From Daucus carota subsp. sativus (Eukaryota > Streptophyta > Magnoliopsida > Apiales > Apiaceae), in NCBI RefSeq assembly GCF_001625215.2, contig NC_030389.2:43823454-43887453 (forward strand): a stretch of 64,000 bases of DNA, written 5' to 3'. Under the pieces are notes generated by a model, which searched no databases, was not told the DNA's origin, and saw only the letters and a program-made list of their open reading frames with translations. Positions 35,182 through 47,500 of this stretch are shown here, piece after piece. Each line of letters starts with the position of its first letter. Position 1 is the stretch's first letter. A program made the translations under genes and the position numbers.

Positions 35182-35196
35182 TATAAACTTAAAGTA

Positions 35197-35430
35197 CTCC
35201 CTCTGTTTCAAAATGTATGACGTTTTGACTTTTTGCACGTACTTCAAAATCATTTGACCATGTACTTATGTTTATTATTTTTAAAATTTTATTTTTTTAA
35301 ATAAAAGTATATAGTCAAAATTTTAAAGTATAAATTTTTTTAAAAGAAGTGATGATTCTAGATGCTTGGTCAAAGCAAGTTGAAATGTGTGTAAAAAATC
35401 AAAACGTCGTACATTTTGAAACGGAAGGAG
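35197..35430. mobile_element. Stowaway MITE
   Basis: TA-flanked termini CTCCCTCTGTTTCAAAATGT and the inverse ACATTTTGAAACGGAAGGAG enclose 234 bp of non-coding sequence. Confidence 0.9.
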
Positions 35431-35834
35431 TAGTATTTATCTCTGTTAAAATGTACTTGGATAAAATCTCCAACCACAAATTTTAACTACTTTGACCGTT
35501 TGGCGCATTACATAGCAAGTCATGTTTAGTTTAAAAAAAATCACTTTTAAGTTTTAAAAACCCTGTTAAAAATAAAATAATAGCTATACACAAAAAACCG
35601 TCTGATATGAAAAAACCGAGAAAATATGAGTATGCATCTAATTTATAAAACCCAAAATTGGGCAAACAATAATAATTTGCTGATATACAAAAGTAACAAA
35701 ACTAACAACACTGTCCAGGAATATACAGGTTCTGTGTTGTAATCCTGGCAGAGAAGAAGCTATACAGCCAAATTCATTCAGACCATTACAGATAATTACA
35801 TGTGTTTTGATGATAATTAAAGAGCTCGACAAAA

Positions 35835-38520
35835 TTAGATCTCTTCATTCTCTGATGAAAGCAACCATGACATGTAATTAGGGCCTTGATCTGGAAGAGA
35901 ATCAGATCCGACTGATGGTGGAACCACCCTCTTCCTTGTGAAGGTCTCTACAGATGGGCATACCCTTTTCCGTCCACCCCTTGGGCGAGATCGAAACTGC
36001 TCATCAGTCTCCAAAAAATCACCCTGAACAACAAAACAGTAAATAAGCACCGGTACATGCAACCATTTCCCCCGCTTTTGCAATGAAAGCTTATTCAAAT
36101 AACAAAAGCGATACAACAGCAAAACTTACTTGAACATAAAGATGGCATCCAGATTTCTCGTGATTGTCTCTCACATGTTTAAATGTAAAACTCATGCCAC
36201 AACCAGGAATGCTACAAAGGAAGGCTTTTTGTTCAAAATGTACAGCCTTCATGTGTTGACGGAGGTTTGATTTCTGCATTTTGATTAACAATTAAAATTT
36301 ATTTTGGGGAATTTCTAAACTAAATTTGAGCTTAAAACTAATCTTTAAATTTTCTTCCAATTCCACACATGGACTCAACTTTTACATGGGTAATTTATCA
36401 ATCATTCAACAATCAAGAAATATAGTGATTCCTCGCATGCTAAGAAGTCTTACATTTGAGAAGGTGTGCAGGCAATCTTCAAAGCTGCATTTTATCCTAT
36501 CAGATGGAGGCTTGGTTTTGTGAGTAAGGAGGTGACGTTTTAGGTTCTTCTTCAGATGCTTTGATCCACAAACCTCGCAGGTAACTTTGCTGTGACAAGA
36601 CTGAATATGAGCCTTCAAACATTGCTCATTTGAAAAATATTTCATACAGCCAGGATCAGAACAGAATGCTTCTGTCGACTCTAACTTAACTGCAAACATA
36701 ATGGGTCCTTTGTTAGCACAACATTCGGAAAAAATGAGACATTACAACAAAACACCAAACTGCAAAATGCTGACAAAACAAACACAAAATTTGATTCAAG
36801 TACAAAAGATCTATGACATTATAGAAAGACTATACAAAAGGCTAGCAAATATGCAATTACCATGTGAATCTTCATGCTTCCTCAACCGTGAGGCATATTT
36901 AAAAACCTTTCCGCACCCAGGTTCAGGACATGTGTATTCTTTCAGAGCATCAACTTCGATAGGGGAAGAATCATCATGAAATACCTTAACATGCTTCTTC
37001 ATGTTACTTTGACTTGAAAATTTCTGGCAGCAGCCTGTGACAGAACATTCGAAAAGTTCCCCTTGGTCCTGCAGATGGCGATTCAGGAGGTCCTTCCTTC
37101 TGTAACTGGAACTGCAGAGAGCATCAACTTCGATAGGGGAAGAATCATTATGAAATTCCTTTACATGCCTCTTCATGTTACTTTGAATGGAAAATCTGTG
37201 ACTGCAGCCCATGGAAGAACATTCAAAAAGTTTCCCTTGGTGCTGCAAAAGGTGGCGATTCAGGTGGTCCTTCCTTCTGTAACTGGAATCGCAGTCGTCT
37301 ACTGGACACATAAATGGTCTCTGCAAGCAAGTTGTAACACATCACTGAAAGAATTCAGGTATCTAAATACTTGAACATCACACTACTACAGAAACAAAAA
37401 CCTTTCAAACCTCGAGCTGATACCGCGTGTGCTGAGGCTCCCCTGATGGAGCTTCTCAGGAGGTCCCCCTACCTGATACTATTCCAATCAAGGTAAATGT
37501 TGAAGCCCCTCACATTTGAACTCCAGAGGGATCCAATGCTTCACGCAACATTTTAATTTAACTAACTTACTCGGAGCAACTTAGAACCCTGCAAGATGTA
37601 ATCCTTTAAACTAACAATCATGTAAAAAGAAAAGAAATAGGGAAGTCTAGTCCATCCTAGGACTTGCAGTTCAAACAACATATGCAACGCAAGCACCATA
37701 TATGTTGGTAAACTCTAGTTTGACGAGAATCTGAGCAACTGAAGGAAAGGGAATTTCAAAAGAGAAAGGTCTGTTTGTTGTGCTCAGTTTCATCAGAGGA
37801 TGGACTTTTGACATCAGTACTTGACAAAAACGCACAAGCAACAAAAAAGATTATAGCAGTTCTGTAATGAATTAGGCTTTTAAAGAGAGTTATATGCATA
37901 TTATTATACCAACTGACATTCAAAATCGAGCTGGTACTGTATGTTGAATATATACGGAGGTACTAAGTCTTACCTCAAGTAAATGGCTTTGCATGTGTTG
38001 TTTCAAGTGAGCAGGCTTCTGGAAACTCAGACCACATTCCTCACAAGTATTAGACTTCAATTCCTCTTTCTCAGCATTATCATCTGCCTTTCTTTTATTC
38101 ACTTCATCCTAATTAAAAAAAAATTCAATACGAATATAAGATGATCAGCGCATAAGTATGTTAATAGTGAAATTAGTTCCAATGCATTAATAGATACCAG
38201 TTAATATCTAGTTCTTAAAGAGATTAAAAATAAATGATGTGTCAAATATATTTGATAATAAAGAATACAAGGTATGAGCTCATGGATGCAATTTTTTAAG
38301 TCTAAACATGACAAATATTCCAGATATTCCAGTCACGCAAAATTAAAACACTTGATAACTCGAAGATATGGATATAGAGATAGAATACCTGGTGATGAGA
38401 TAATATATGTGAGGATAAGAGAGTCTTCTTAGACCGACAAATACCACAATATTCACAGTAGTATCGTCTGATATCTTTGAATACTGGCCCTTTTGTAATA
38501 TCAGTACCTCCTTCCTCCAT
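35835..38520 (-). CDS. TFIIIA: Transcription factor IIIA with duplicated finger segment, 6 coding exons
   Basis: Coding exons 38520-38389, 38108-37974, 37320-36861, 36689-36454, 36273-36130 and 36023-35835 sum to 1296 nt, giving 431 residues. TFIIIA binds the internal control region of 5S rRNA genes for RNA polymerase III and also binds 5S rRNA. Nine canonical C2H2 fingers can be aligned with the plant factor, from CEYCGICRS (about 22-43) and [21 protein letters not shown] (66-86) to [20 protein letters not shown]. The basic C-terminal tail includes SRPRGGRKR. Residues 99-157 and 158-215 are tandem copies; the second has lost part of the finger 3 ligands but keeps a full finger-4 copy. A 5' UTR intron (39345-38523) precedes the start. 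The 654-bp intron 2 holds a probable P5SM exon. Confidence 0.93.
36947..37294 (-). repeat. In-frame 174-bp tandem duplication within TFIIIA exon
   Basis: The word GCATCAACTTCGATAGGGGA recurs exactly 174 bp apart (36947 and 37121), with strong similarity between the two units. The period is 58 codons, so the frame is kept. Confidence 0.92.
37424..37588 (-). ncRNA. Probable P5SM, 5S rRNA-mimic alternative exon of TFIIIA
   Basis: Inside TFIIIA intron 2 the minus strand carries GGATCCCTCTGGAGTTC, GTATCAGGTAGGGGGACC and CTCCTGAGAAGC, resembling plant 5S rRNA words (GGATCCCATCAGAACTCC, GGGTGACCTCCTGGGAAG). The segment is closed by GCGTG (37546-37542) pairing with CACGC (37429-37425). It is bounded by a good acceptor (CTTGCAG before 37588) and donor (CG|GTATCAG after 37424). 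In plants a P5SM exon in TFIIIA pre-mRNA binds ribosomal protein L5, and its inclusion alters the TFIIIA reading frame, giving feedback between 5S rRNA, L5 and TFIIIA. The assignment here rests on position plus these matches. Confidence 0.75.
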
Positions 38521-38522
38521 CA

Positions 38523-39345
38523 CTGAACGAATGAAAATCAATCAGATATGTTAAGCAAATGCAATATGATTCAACAAACAATTGGAAAAACATATAACAG
38601 AACAGAAATGATCATTTCGTCAATTAAATTTACAGTTCCACTTCCACACCAATACAAACTCAACTTTTTCTAGGGCTCTATGCGATGGAAAATGAACAAT
38701 ATCCTCCTTACATTCAGAATGACTGCTATCAGGCGGGTAATCATACAATTTCGGGCTAAATATTAATATTCTTCATTCTTTACTTCTCTCCATACAAAAA
38801 ATTAAAGCTCAATCCCACCAATTTGTATACTCATTTCCTCTTTATCCTCATAAACCTCACAAATTCCGCAAAAAGTACGATGTAATTAGCTAAACTATTA
38901 TAAATACAATACCAACTATCATTTAAATATTATCATTCTTCACAACCTCTACGTAAGAACAATTCCTATTTCTCGTTTCCTTAATTCTCTTTCGATAATT
39001 CTCTACAAACTATCCAACTCCTATCAAGTCAAACTTTCCGCATACATTCTAGTGCAAAACTCAATTTACACAAGCTCGAAAGTGACGCATTACAGCTCCA
39101 AATCAAGATCAAATGGCTCAAATTCACCATATAGCAAATTACAACGTTCAATTACAAAAGCATTCAATTTTTACCACGGTTAAAAATATGCATAATCATG
39201 ATATTTCATTTGAACATCGAATTTAAAGCATGTATAGCGATATTAAATCATTTATTTTGACAAACAACAAATGAAATTCAAATGAAATAACAACTCGATA
39301 CATGAAAATCAAATTGATTGCTGCAGATGTAGATAGAGAACTTAC
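38523..39345 (-). other. TFIIIA 5' UTR intron
   Basis: On the minus strand CAC|GTAAGTTC at 39346/39345 and TTCGTTCAG|TGATGG at 38523/38522 define an 823-bp intron ending two bases before the start codon. The upstream leader exon lies in CT-rich sequence up to about 39470. Confidence 0.65.
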
Positions 39346-39368
39346 GTGTTGATATGAAAATTGATATG

Positions 39369-39445
39369 TAGAGAGAGCGAGAGAGCGAGAGAGCGAGAGA
39401 GATAATTGAGTGATTGAGAGAGAGAGAGAGAGAGAGAGCGCGCGC
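39369..39445. repeat. GA microsatellite in the TFIIIA leader
   Basis: Imperfect GAGAGC followed by (GA)n and GCGCGCGC. On the TFIIIA strand it forms a CT-rich leader. Confidence 0.85.
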
Positions 39446-39479
39446 GGCGATTTTGTGTGTTTGAGCTCAGCTAACCCTA

Positions 39480-40715
39480 AACAACAATTTAGGGGGAGAT
39501 GATTGATACGGGCTGGGCTGGAATGGGCCGGGCATATTAGCTGAGTGTTCGTATATAAAATTGCACTGTTGTAGGCCTAATGTTATTCTGGACTCGAATT
39601 CATATCCACCAGTCTAGAGTCTCTAGAGTCTAGAAACACATTAGTTGACGATATCTGACACGATCTGAGACCCGACACGAATCCGATCCAATCTGAACCC
39701 CGATTTACTGAGATAGAAATTTGAAAGTGACCGAAAATCACCCGATTGATCGAAATGGACCCGAAATTAGAATTTCATTTCTATTAACTTCAATTTTATT
39801 CAATTTGAGTGATGTTAGCTTAAACCGAAATTGATCCGATTGCTGACACGAACAAGACCTGTTACCCGAAATTGTCACCCCTAATTACACATGCCATACA
39901 ATAGCAGTAAAATCGCCGTGTCTTAGAGCTGTTTTAAATTTGAAGTTGAAATTTTTTTATTTATATCATAAATTAGAAATTATGATAGAAAATATATACA
40001 ATATATCTGGTACATATCTTACCTGAGCACAAAATAAAGTTACAATAGAAAATATATACAATACACCTGGTACTTATCTTTTAAAATTTTATTGATATCA
40101 TCATTTACCTAATCTTATTTTAGGATTTTCTCGAATGTGATATATTTTCAGAGAGTACAGTCAACAGTGACGAAAAATAATAATCTCAAAAGGAGGAGTA
40201 TACTGCAAAACATGGGCATAATTGGGTAGCAATTTTGGATAATGAGTCATATTTGTCAGCAATTGGATCGATTTCGGATCAAGTTGAAATCAATTGAAAT
40301 TGAATAAAACTGAAAATTTAAAAATTATTTAAAATAAAATATAATTTCAGGGTTGATTTTCGAATAGTTTCAAATTTTATCTCAGTTAATCAGTTATGGA
40401 TTGGTCGGATTTAATATTGACGCCCGTTAAACATCAGAAGCCGGAGCTTGTTGACTTTTTGGACATGGATTTACAACTTACTGGGTGTGAAAAATGTTTT
40501 TGGCGTATTAGGTATGATCACTCCTCGATTCTACTATTATACGAACAAACAAGAAAAATATTCAAAAATTTTACATTCCTCGAGAGAATAAGCGGTCAGG
40601 GAACAAATTTTATATACCCTTGGTTTTATTATCTTGTATCGAGATATTTAATTTAACAAGTTAAAATAGAATTAAGATCGATTAGTTATTACTTTCTTTG
40701 TCCCATTTAATTATA
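39480..40715. other. Intergenic with hAT-type remnants
   Basis: No gene seen. About 39590-39885 contains GACACGA/CCGATCC words ending GAAATTGTCACCCCTAATTA, like a decayed hAT terminus. About 40215-40440 has related fragments in the other sense. Related words recur at 52840-53085. Confidence 0.45.
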
Positions 40716-41596
40716 CTAGCTTATAGCCCGTGCAAGGCACGGGAGCTTTTTAATTATTTATAAATTTTTTAAATACATTTTAAGTGGTGTGAAAAAATTG
40801 AATATATAAATAGAAAATTAAAATTTTTCAATAAAACAAAATTTGAAATAATGATTTGTTTGTAAGTTAAAACTATTGTAAATACACCATCACAGCCATT
40901 GCTGACTTCAAATAAACTATTGCAAGCAAGCCATTCCTTTTCTCGTATGTATAATGTCAATGTATTAAATTCTTTCTATCAAATTTTAATATATTTTGAG
41001 TAGAACATGTGACGACAATTTTTATTAGATTATATTTATAAACATATTTTATATTAGAATTATTATAATGTGATTTAAATATTTTTCAAAAAATTTATAT
41101 GGTTCTAAATTAAAATTGTTAAACATAATTTGTTTTGAATTAAGAAAAGAAATCATAAACATGCAATAAGAAGGTGGAATATGTTTTGGATTAAGAAAAA
41201 GTTTTTGTATACGTTCCTCACATAAATCCGGCTTATTAATTTTAATATTGTGCATAATATTATTTTTATTTAGTATTTTGTTTAAATAATATATGAGATC
41301 AAAATAATTTTGTGACGGTGCGATTTATACGATTCTACAACTAAAATTGGTAGAAAACATTTATTTTGGATTAAAAAAATCAAAAACACGTGAAAGACAG
41401 AATTTGTTTTGAATTCAGAAAAGGAATTATAAACATGCAAGTAGAAATCAGTTGTCTTTTAGAACAGAATTTAGTTTTGTTCTAATCTAACGGTGCTTAT
41501 TTGTTCAATATATGATCCAACGGATGATAAACTTTTGGACCCTAGGACCATGCGACCAAATTATCTCCCTTACGCTTATTATATATAAGTATATAA
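40716..41596 (-). mobile_element. Non-autonomous Helitron candidate
   Basis: Read on the minus strand, the 3' end has the hairpin CCCGTGCCTTGCACGGG, then CTATAAG and a terminal CTAG followed by T, exactly the Helitron arrangement. The 5' side at about 41595 reads CTTATATATAATAAGCGTAA and lacks a clear TC start, so that border is approximate. No Rep/helicase is present. Confidence 0.65.
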
Positions 41597-41912
41597 TATG
41601 TTCACTATTTGACACGCACTTTAATGTTTTTATGAAATATAGTTCTACAACTTGTTTTTAAATTTTTTCCTGAATTAAATTTTAACAGTTACTTTTTTAT
41701 TCAGGAAGAAATTTATAAAATTATACATCAGAAATTTTCAGCCATTCTACTGTATAATATAATATTTCGGAAAAATGGGTTTTTCGAATTTTTGAATTGG
41801 GTTTGAAATGTTAAAACCTAAATCAAAATACGACTCGAATATATTTTAGATATTTAGAGAAAATTCGGATTTGGTAAGATGTTTGAAACAATTCCGTAAA
41901 ATTTGTAACAAA

Positions 41913-42321
41913 TCTATACTATACTATAATAAGCCAGGGTATAATTTGTAATCCAAGGTTTTAGTTATATTTTTTGGTTTGGTACTCTTTTTTTGGTACT
42001 ACAAGTCTACAAATGTGGAGTCCATTAGTATTATATTGTTGAACAGTTTCAAATACTAAAAACACTCATAACAATATATTATCATATAAATTATTAAAAA
42101 ATTATAATGATGTTATAAATAAAATTATAAATATACAATTTTGAATATGTTTTTTTTAACAAGAATATTAAAAGACATCTATACTATACGTTTGCAATTC
42201 GATTGATTAGATTACTGAATCTTTCAAAGGTATTACACGATCGGCTATGTTTGGCAAAAATTTGAATTTTCTTATTTTTTTTATTTTTAAATCTACGTAA
42301 ACTAAATTCGGATTAAATGTA

Positions 42322-42364
<43 letters not shown>

Positions 42365-42510
42365 AGCTGAATAATATAATTTAATTAAAATTCAATTCAT
42401 TAATACTAAAATACTAATAAACTGATGTTAAAATTTATATTATAAATAATAAATTACAAACTATATACCCGTCCGTGCTTCGCACGGGTTAAAGGTTAAT
42501 AAAATTAGTA
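41913..42510 (+). mobile_element. Second Helitron-like candidate
   Basis: A possible 5' end TCTATACTATACTATAATAA follows an A, and a 3' hairpin CCGTGCTTCGCACGG lies at about 42473-42487. The final CTRR is not conserved (TTAG near 42505). A (TA)n array lies inside at 42328-42361. The two ends may belong to different elements. Confidence 0.45.
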
Positions 42511-43772
42511 AAATTAAGAATACAAGGACTGAAACACTGTTTGACTTTCCACGATTATCGTTAAGCTCAAGAAGACTGACAATAAGGTGCCAAAAGTGGG
42601 CAGGCTTTGCGGGACAAGGCCCAATAAAGTGGCTCTCATGCACAGTCTACGCTGTAAAACACCACGTTACTCCATACACTACAAAACATACCTCTCTCCC
42701 TTGTCCTACAACCCAGGCCATTGTAGCCAAATGTTCATATTTTACTACCCTGCAACCATTTAGTCTCGAATGGGTGGAAGAATAATTTCCAGACCACGGA
42801 ACGAGATTAAATATCAAGTAGGTGACCGAATTTGTTCAAAAGTCGAATAAATTATTTATTACAAATCTGATTTAAATTTATCATCATTAAGTTAATTTGA
42901 TCATTATGTTAAAATTGAAGTTGAAATTATTCAAAATTGAAAAATGACAATATAAGAGGGTAGAGATTGTCTTGGACATCAATATTTTGTTATTTGGCTC
43001 ACATAATCATATGATAAAAATCGATTTTAATTTTCTCTATTTTTGAGATTTTCAAATATTTATTTTAATTACACAATCAATATTATTAAAAAAAAGTTGA
43101 AAATATGTTATTTACATAATGAACCAAAATGAGTACCAACTTTATCATATGCATGTTTATGTGTACAAAATCAATATTTACTTTCAATAAAAAATATTAA
43201 ATCTTATATCAAATTAAAACATAAAATCCAAACTATTGTTTGACCTTATACTATATTCAGACACATAGTTGTAGGCCTGTCTTGTCTGTACAATTTTATT
43301 TGTGGGCAAGAAAACAAAATGCATAGTGCATAGACACATGGCTAAAATCACAAGTTCCAAATTTCATACCCAAATAGCCAGCCATCAAATACCAAGTTGG
43401 TAAATATTGGCAAGAACTCAATGAATGGACAAGATTCTCTCTAAATTTCATTCTTTTAGGGCCAATTCATTCATCACCTCAAAGCCATGCCATTTAGTAA
43501 TGATCAAAAGCAACAATATCACAACTGTACATTTAAATAGTGGGGTTTTAATGATTTTTTTTGGTCCTTTCTGTATTTATAACAAAAATCTTTCGAACGT
43601 TTTTTTATGACTAACCGACAAAAATAAATATAAAACCGCTCAAAAAGGATTGTATCAAATCCGCGAAATGGGGATAAAGTGTTAAGAAAATTTTAACTTT
43701 TACTAACAAATTGGAGTGTTACAAGTTTTAAGAAAAACAAGAATTTAATGAGATTTTGGTTGTTGGAAACTA
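42511..43772. other. AT-rich intergenic stretch
   Basis: No coding, RNA or repeat structure that I can support. Confidence 0.5.
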
Positions 43773-44076
43773 CTCCCTCCGTCCCTTTTTATCTGTCCAT
43801 TTTGGAAAAAAAAACACATACCAAGGAATACTTGATTGTATAAACTTTTTCATTAAATACCTCTAATTAATGTCTTGAAAATGGTGGAATATCCCTACTT
43901 TATGTCTTGAAAACATGAATTCAACCAAGTTTTAAATAAGTCAAGCCTTGAAAATTGAAATTATGGAGATATATTTGAAAAACTATCAATAAATTAGTTT
44001 TGAAAGTATAAATGGACAGATAAATAGGGACAAATTTTTACTTCCAAAATGGACAAATAAATAGGGACGGAGGGAG
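43773..44076. mobile_element. Stowaway MITE
   Basis: TA-flanked termini CTCCCTCCGTCCCTTTTTAT and the inverse AAATAGGGACGGAGGGAG enclose 304 bp, about 460 bp upstream of the S-acyltransferase gene. Confidence 0.92.
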
Positions 44077-44538
44077 TAATAAAGAAAAAGCAAACTGGTT
44101 GTTGCCCCTGACCTGTGACACATGATTTGTCCATGGCAAAAAGGTGATTCTTGAAACAAGGAAAAAGTAAAAGCTGAAATGCAAGTAATTATATGATTGA
44201 AAAGAGAAAAATCTTGTTTAGATAGCACCAGTCAAAACAGTACCTCATTATTCCCAGTTAAAGATCTTATATTCTTGTTAAAGACCAGTCATTTCTTCAC
44301 TAAGACCTTGTGGATTAAGACTTAAAAGGCCACATTGTGATGATATTTTCATCTGGGTCATGCTCATTTATTGTCTTGGTTGTACAGTGAACTAATTCTT
44401 TGCATTTACTCTTGGAAATGAGGGTAAGTGAAAGAAAACAAGTCAAATCAGTAAAATAAGCTTGCAAGTTAGCAACTTTATCACTATATATATATATATA
44501 TTTTTCTTCTGGGCTTGCAAGAATTTAACACAGTGAGA

Positions 44539-47500
44539 ATGAGGAAACATGGATGGCAGCTTCCTTACCATCCCCTCCAGGTACCTTTTTTGTGTACTTG
44601 TATGTGTATATAGCTCAGCATTCTTGATTTTTTACTGTTTTATATCCATTTTTACAGTGTTGCATTTTGAGTTGTTACTGTGTGTGTATGTGCAGGTTGT
44701 TGCTGTTGCTGTATTCTTGGCATTGGGATTTGCTTTCTATGTGTTCTTTGCCCCTTTTGTTGGGAAGCAATTGTATCAGTATATTGTGATAGGGATCTAC
44801 ACTCCTTTGGTAAGCCTTTTGTGTTCTTCATCTCTTTTTACTTTTGTACTATATGCTGCTAGTACATTTGTTTTCTTTTGATGGTAGAAGATCTGGATCC
44901 ATGCTTTTGTGTTGGTACTCATAAAGCTGTTCTTTAATTCTGTATTTATGTGTTTCTACTAAGTAGAACATGATTAATGTGTACTTGTTAGGTTAGTTAA
45001 ATTGGCCTGTTTATAATTTAGCTTTTGATAGTATCGTGGTAGGCACTAATACTACCATTCCAAGAAAGTGTCAAAATGTCTTCCCAATCTATGAAGTAAT
45101 AGAATGTGGGAATGATTTGTAGCGCGAATGAGTTGAAACATTTATCTCCTCCCGTCCTACCCGGAAAATGATAAGTTATTATGTAGTATATCACTTGCTT
45201 CCCATTAGGTTGGAAGTTGGAAGAATAACTTTATGCAGGATTAAAATCAACAATTGTGAAGAAAACTAACGGTGGAAGAGGAAAAAGAATGAAAAAAGGC
45301 AAAATTTGAATGATAAGGTTTGTGAATATTATGTGTGGAAGGTAGGAACGAGCCTTTGTCTATAAGATGTATAAAAGAAAATGAAATTTATCAATAAATG
45401 CCCACAAAATAGTATTAACTTGGTTAACAAACAAAGAGTTAGAACCCGAGGGACCAGTTATATATGCTTGTAATTTGCATTTTAAACGTATGCCTTTGTT
45501 CATGACCCCAGGTAGCCCGCGTAAGTTTGTGCAGTCTCACTTACAACCCCGCCAACTATGTTCTATGTAATATTGTTTCAATGTTATAAGTGATGTGACA
45601 TTACTCCTATTCCAGATTATATGCGCCTTTGGACTCTATATATGGTGTGCAGCAGCTGATCCTGCTGATCCAGGAGTTTTTAAGTCCAAAAAGTATATCA
45701 ACATTCCAGAGCACAAAAAGCATGATCGGCTCCACGAATCTAAACTTGGTGGCGATTCAACTTCCTCAATACATGATGCAAATGCTGCAACGGTTGGAGT
45801 AAAACCCTTGAACAAAGACATGAAAGACATGGATACAGCAACAGAAGACCGTGCAACTGAGATCGAAGAAATTGGTACCGCGTCTCAACAATCATTCTGT
45901 TTCAAAGTTCTGTTGGCTTTGTTGACTCCTTGTGCCTATGTGTGCAACTGCTCAAATTCACATGATGAATCTTCTGGACAACAGGCTAGTGAAGATGGCA
46001 TGTTCTATTGCAGTCTGTGTGAAGTAGAGGTTTGTATGATGTCACATTCTTTAAGTCTGTTTTTTAAGATGTTTTATGGATTTGAAGCAATAATAGATAC
46101 TAGACTGCTGAACTCTTTTTTCCATAGAGGCATTTAAAGAAGCTTTGAAATGCAAAATATATAAAATAAGAAAAGAAAATATAATGTTAGCTTGAGAATT
46201 TGTGAGAATAAAAAAAAGGACACGGTTTGCAAAATCCGAGAAGTTGTACAATCAAGTCTAAAAAGAGAAACTATTTCTTCTTGCAAATTCATTCGTGTAA
46301 CAAAAATTACTTTGAACAAGAATGATTTGGATTCTCTTGGGTAGCCTCAAACTTCCATTCCTGCCACTCACATCATACTCTCATATGATCAACTGCTTGC
46401 AGGTTTTCAAGTACAGCAAACATTGTAGAGTTTGCGACAAATGTGTGGACCGATTTGATCACCACTGCAGGGTAACTGAGTATTTTTAATAAAGAATTTT
46501 CTTTTAATTTGTTGAGACATCTATTTAACTTTAAATTCTGGATTTTTGACAGTGGCTCAACAACTGTATAGGAAAAAGAAACTATCGCAAGTTTTTCTCA
46601 CTCATGGTCTCTGCTCTTCTGCTGGTAAGGACTACTGTCCAAATGCCAAATCTGTTAGAGCACTAACAGTAGTCAGCTACATACATTTGCTAAATGATTC
46701 TGGAATTTTGCATCAAAAACTTCATGTTGCTTATATGCCAACAAACCAGCACATACTTTTACGCAGAACAATGTTAAGTATACTTGCGAGTATCAACTGA
46801 CAATTTTAAATGCAGATGAACAATGTTCAGCGCATTTTTAAGTATTCAAAATAAGAGCAGAAATTAGTTACACTTCCATTGCTTCAACATGCTTCTTCAA
46901 TATACCCTATGCTCCAAATTATTCTTTGACATACTTCTGTGGCCACTTTTCCCCAAAGTCTGCAACTGCGAAACCTTCTCTTTATAAAACTATTACTAAT
47001 TTCCCTAATAAGATTCAAAATTATTAGCTACTCCGTATTATTTGTGGGTTCCTGAACTTTAAGCATTACTTACAGACTATAAATGAATACACTGCGAAAC
47101 AATATAATCCTTCCATAAGCTAATAGACTAATATTAAGCTTTATGAAGCATCATTCATTTTAAATTAGTGACAGTGATGTAAATGTTGTGCACCTTGAAC
47201 TTGAGATTGCAGCTTATACTTCAGTGGTCAACTGGAATTCTGGTACTAATTCGCTGCTTCCTTGAGCACAAGAAATTCTCTGTAGATATCGCCACCAATC
47301 TAGGAAGCAGTTTCTCTATTGCGCCTTATGTTATTGTGGTGGTGAGAATCATTTACATTTTCTTCTCTTAGATTATTTTTTTTGTTCTTTTTCTCTTTAT
47401 AGAGTTCGATTGTAGTCCAGAGATATGCACATTAAAAGATTCTTTTGGCTCAATTTATGTGAGATTACTTTTATACCTACTTTTATTAACTAAATTTTCT

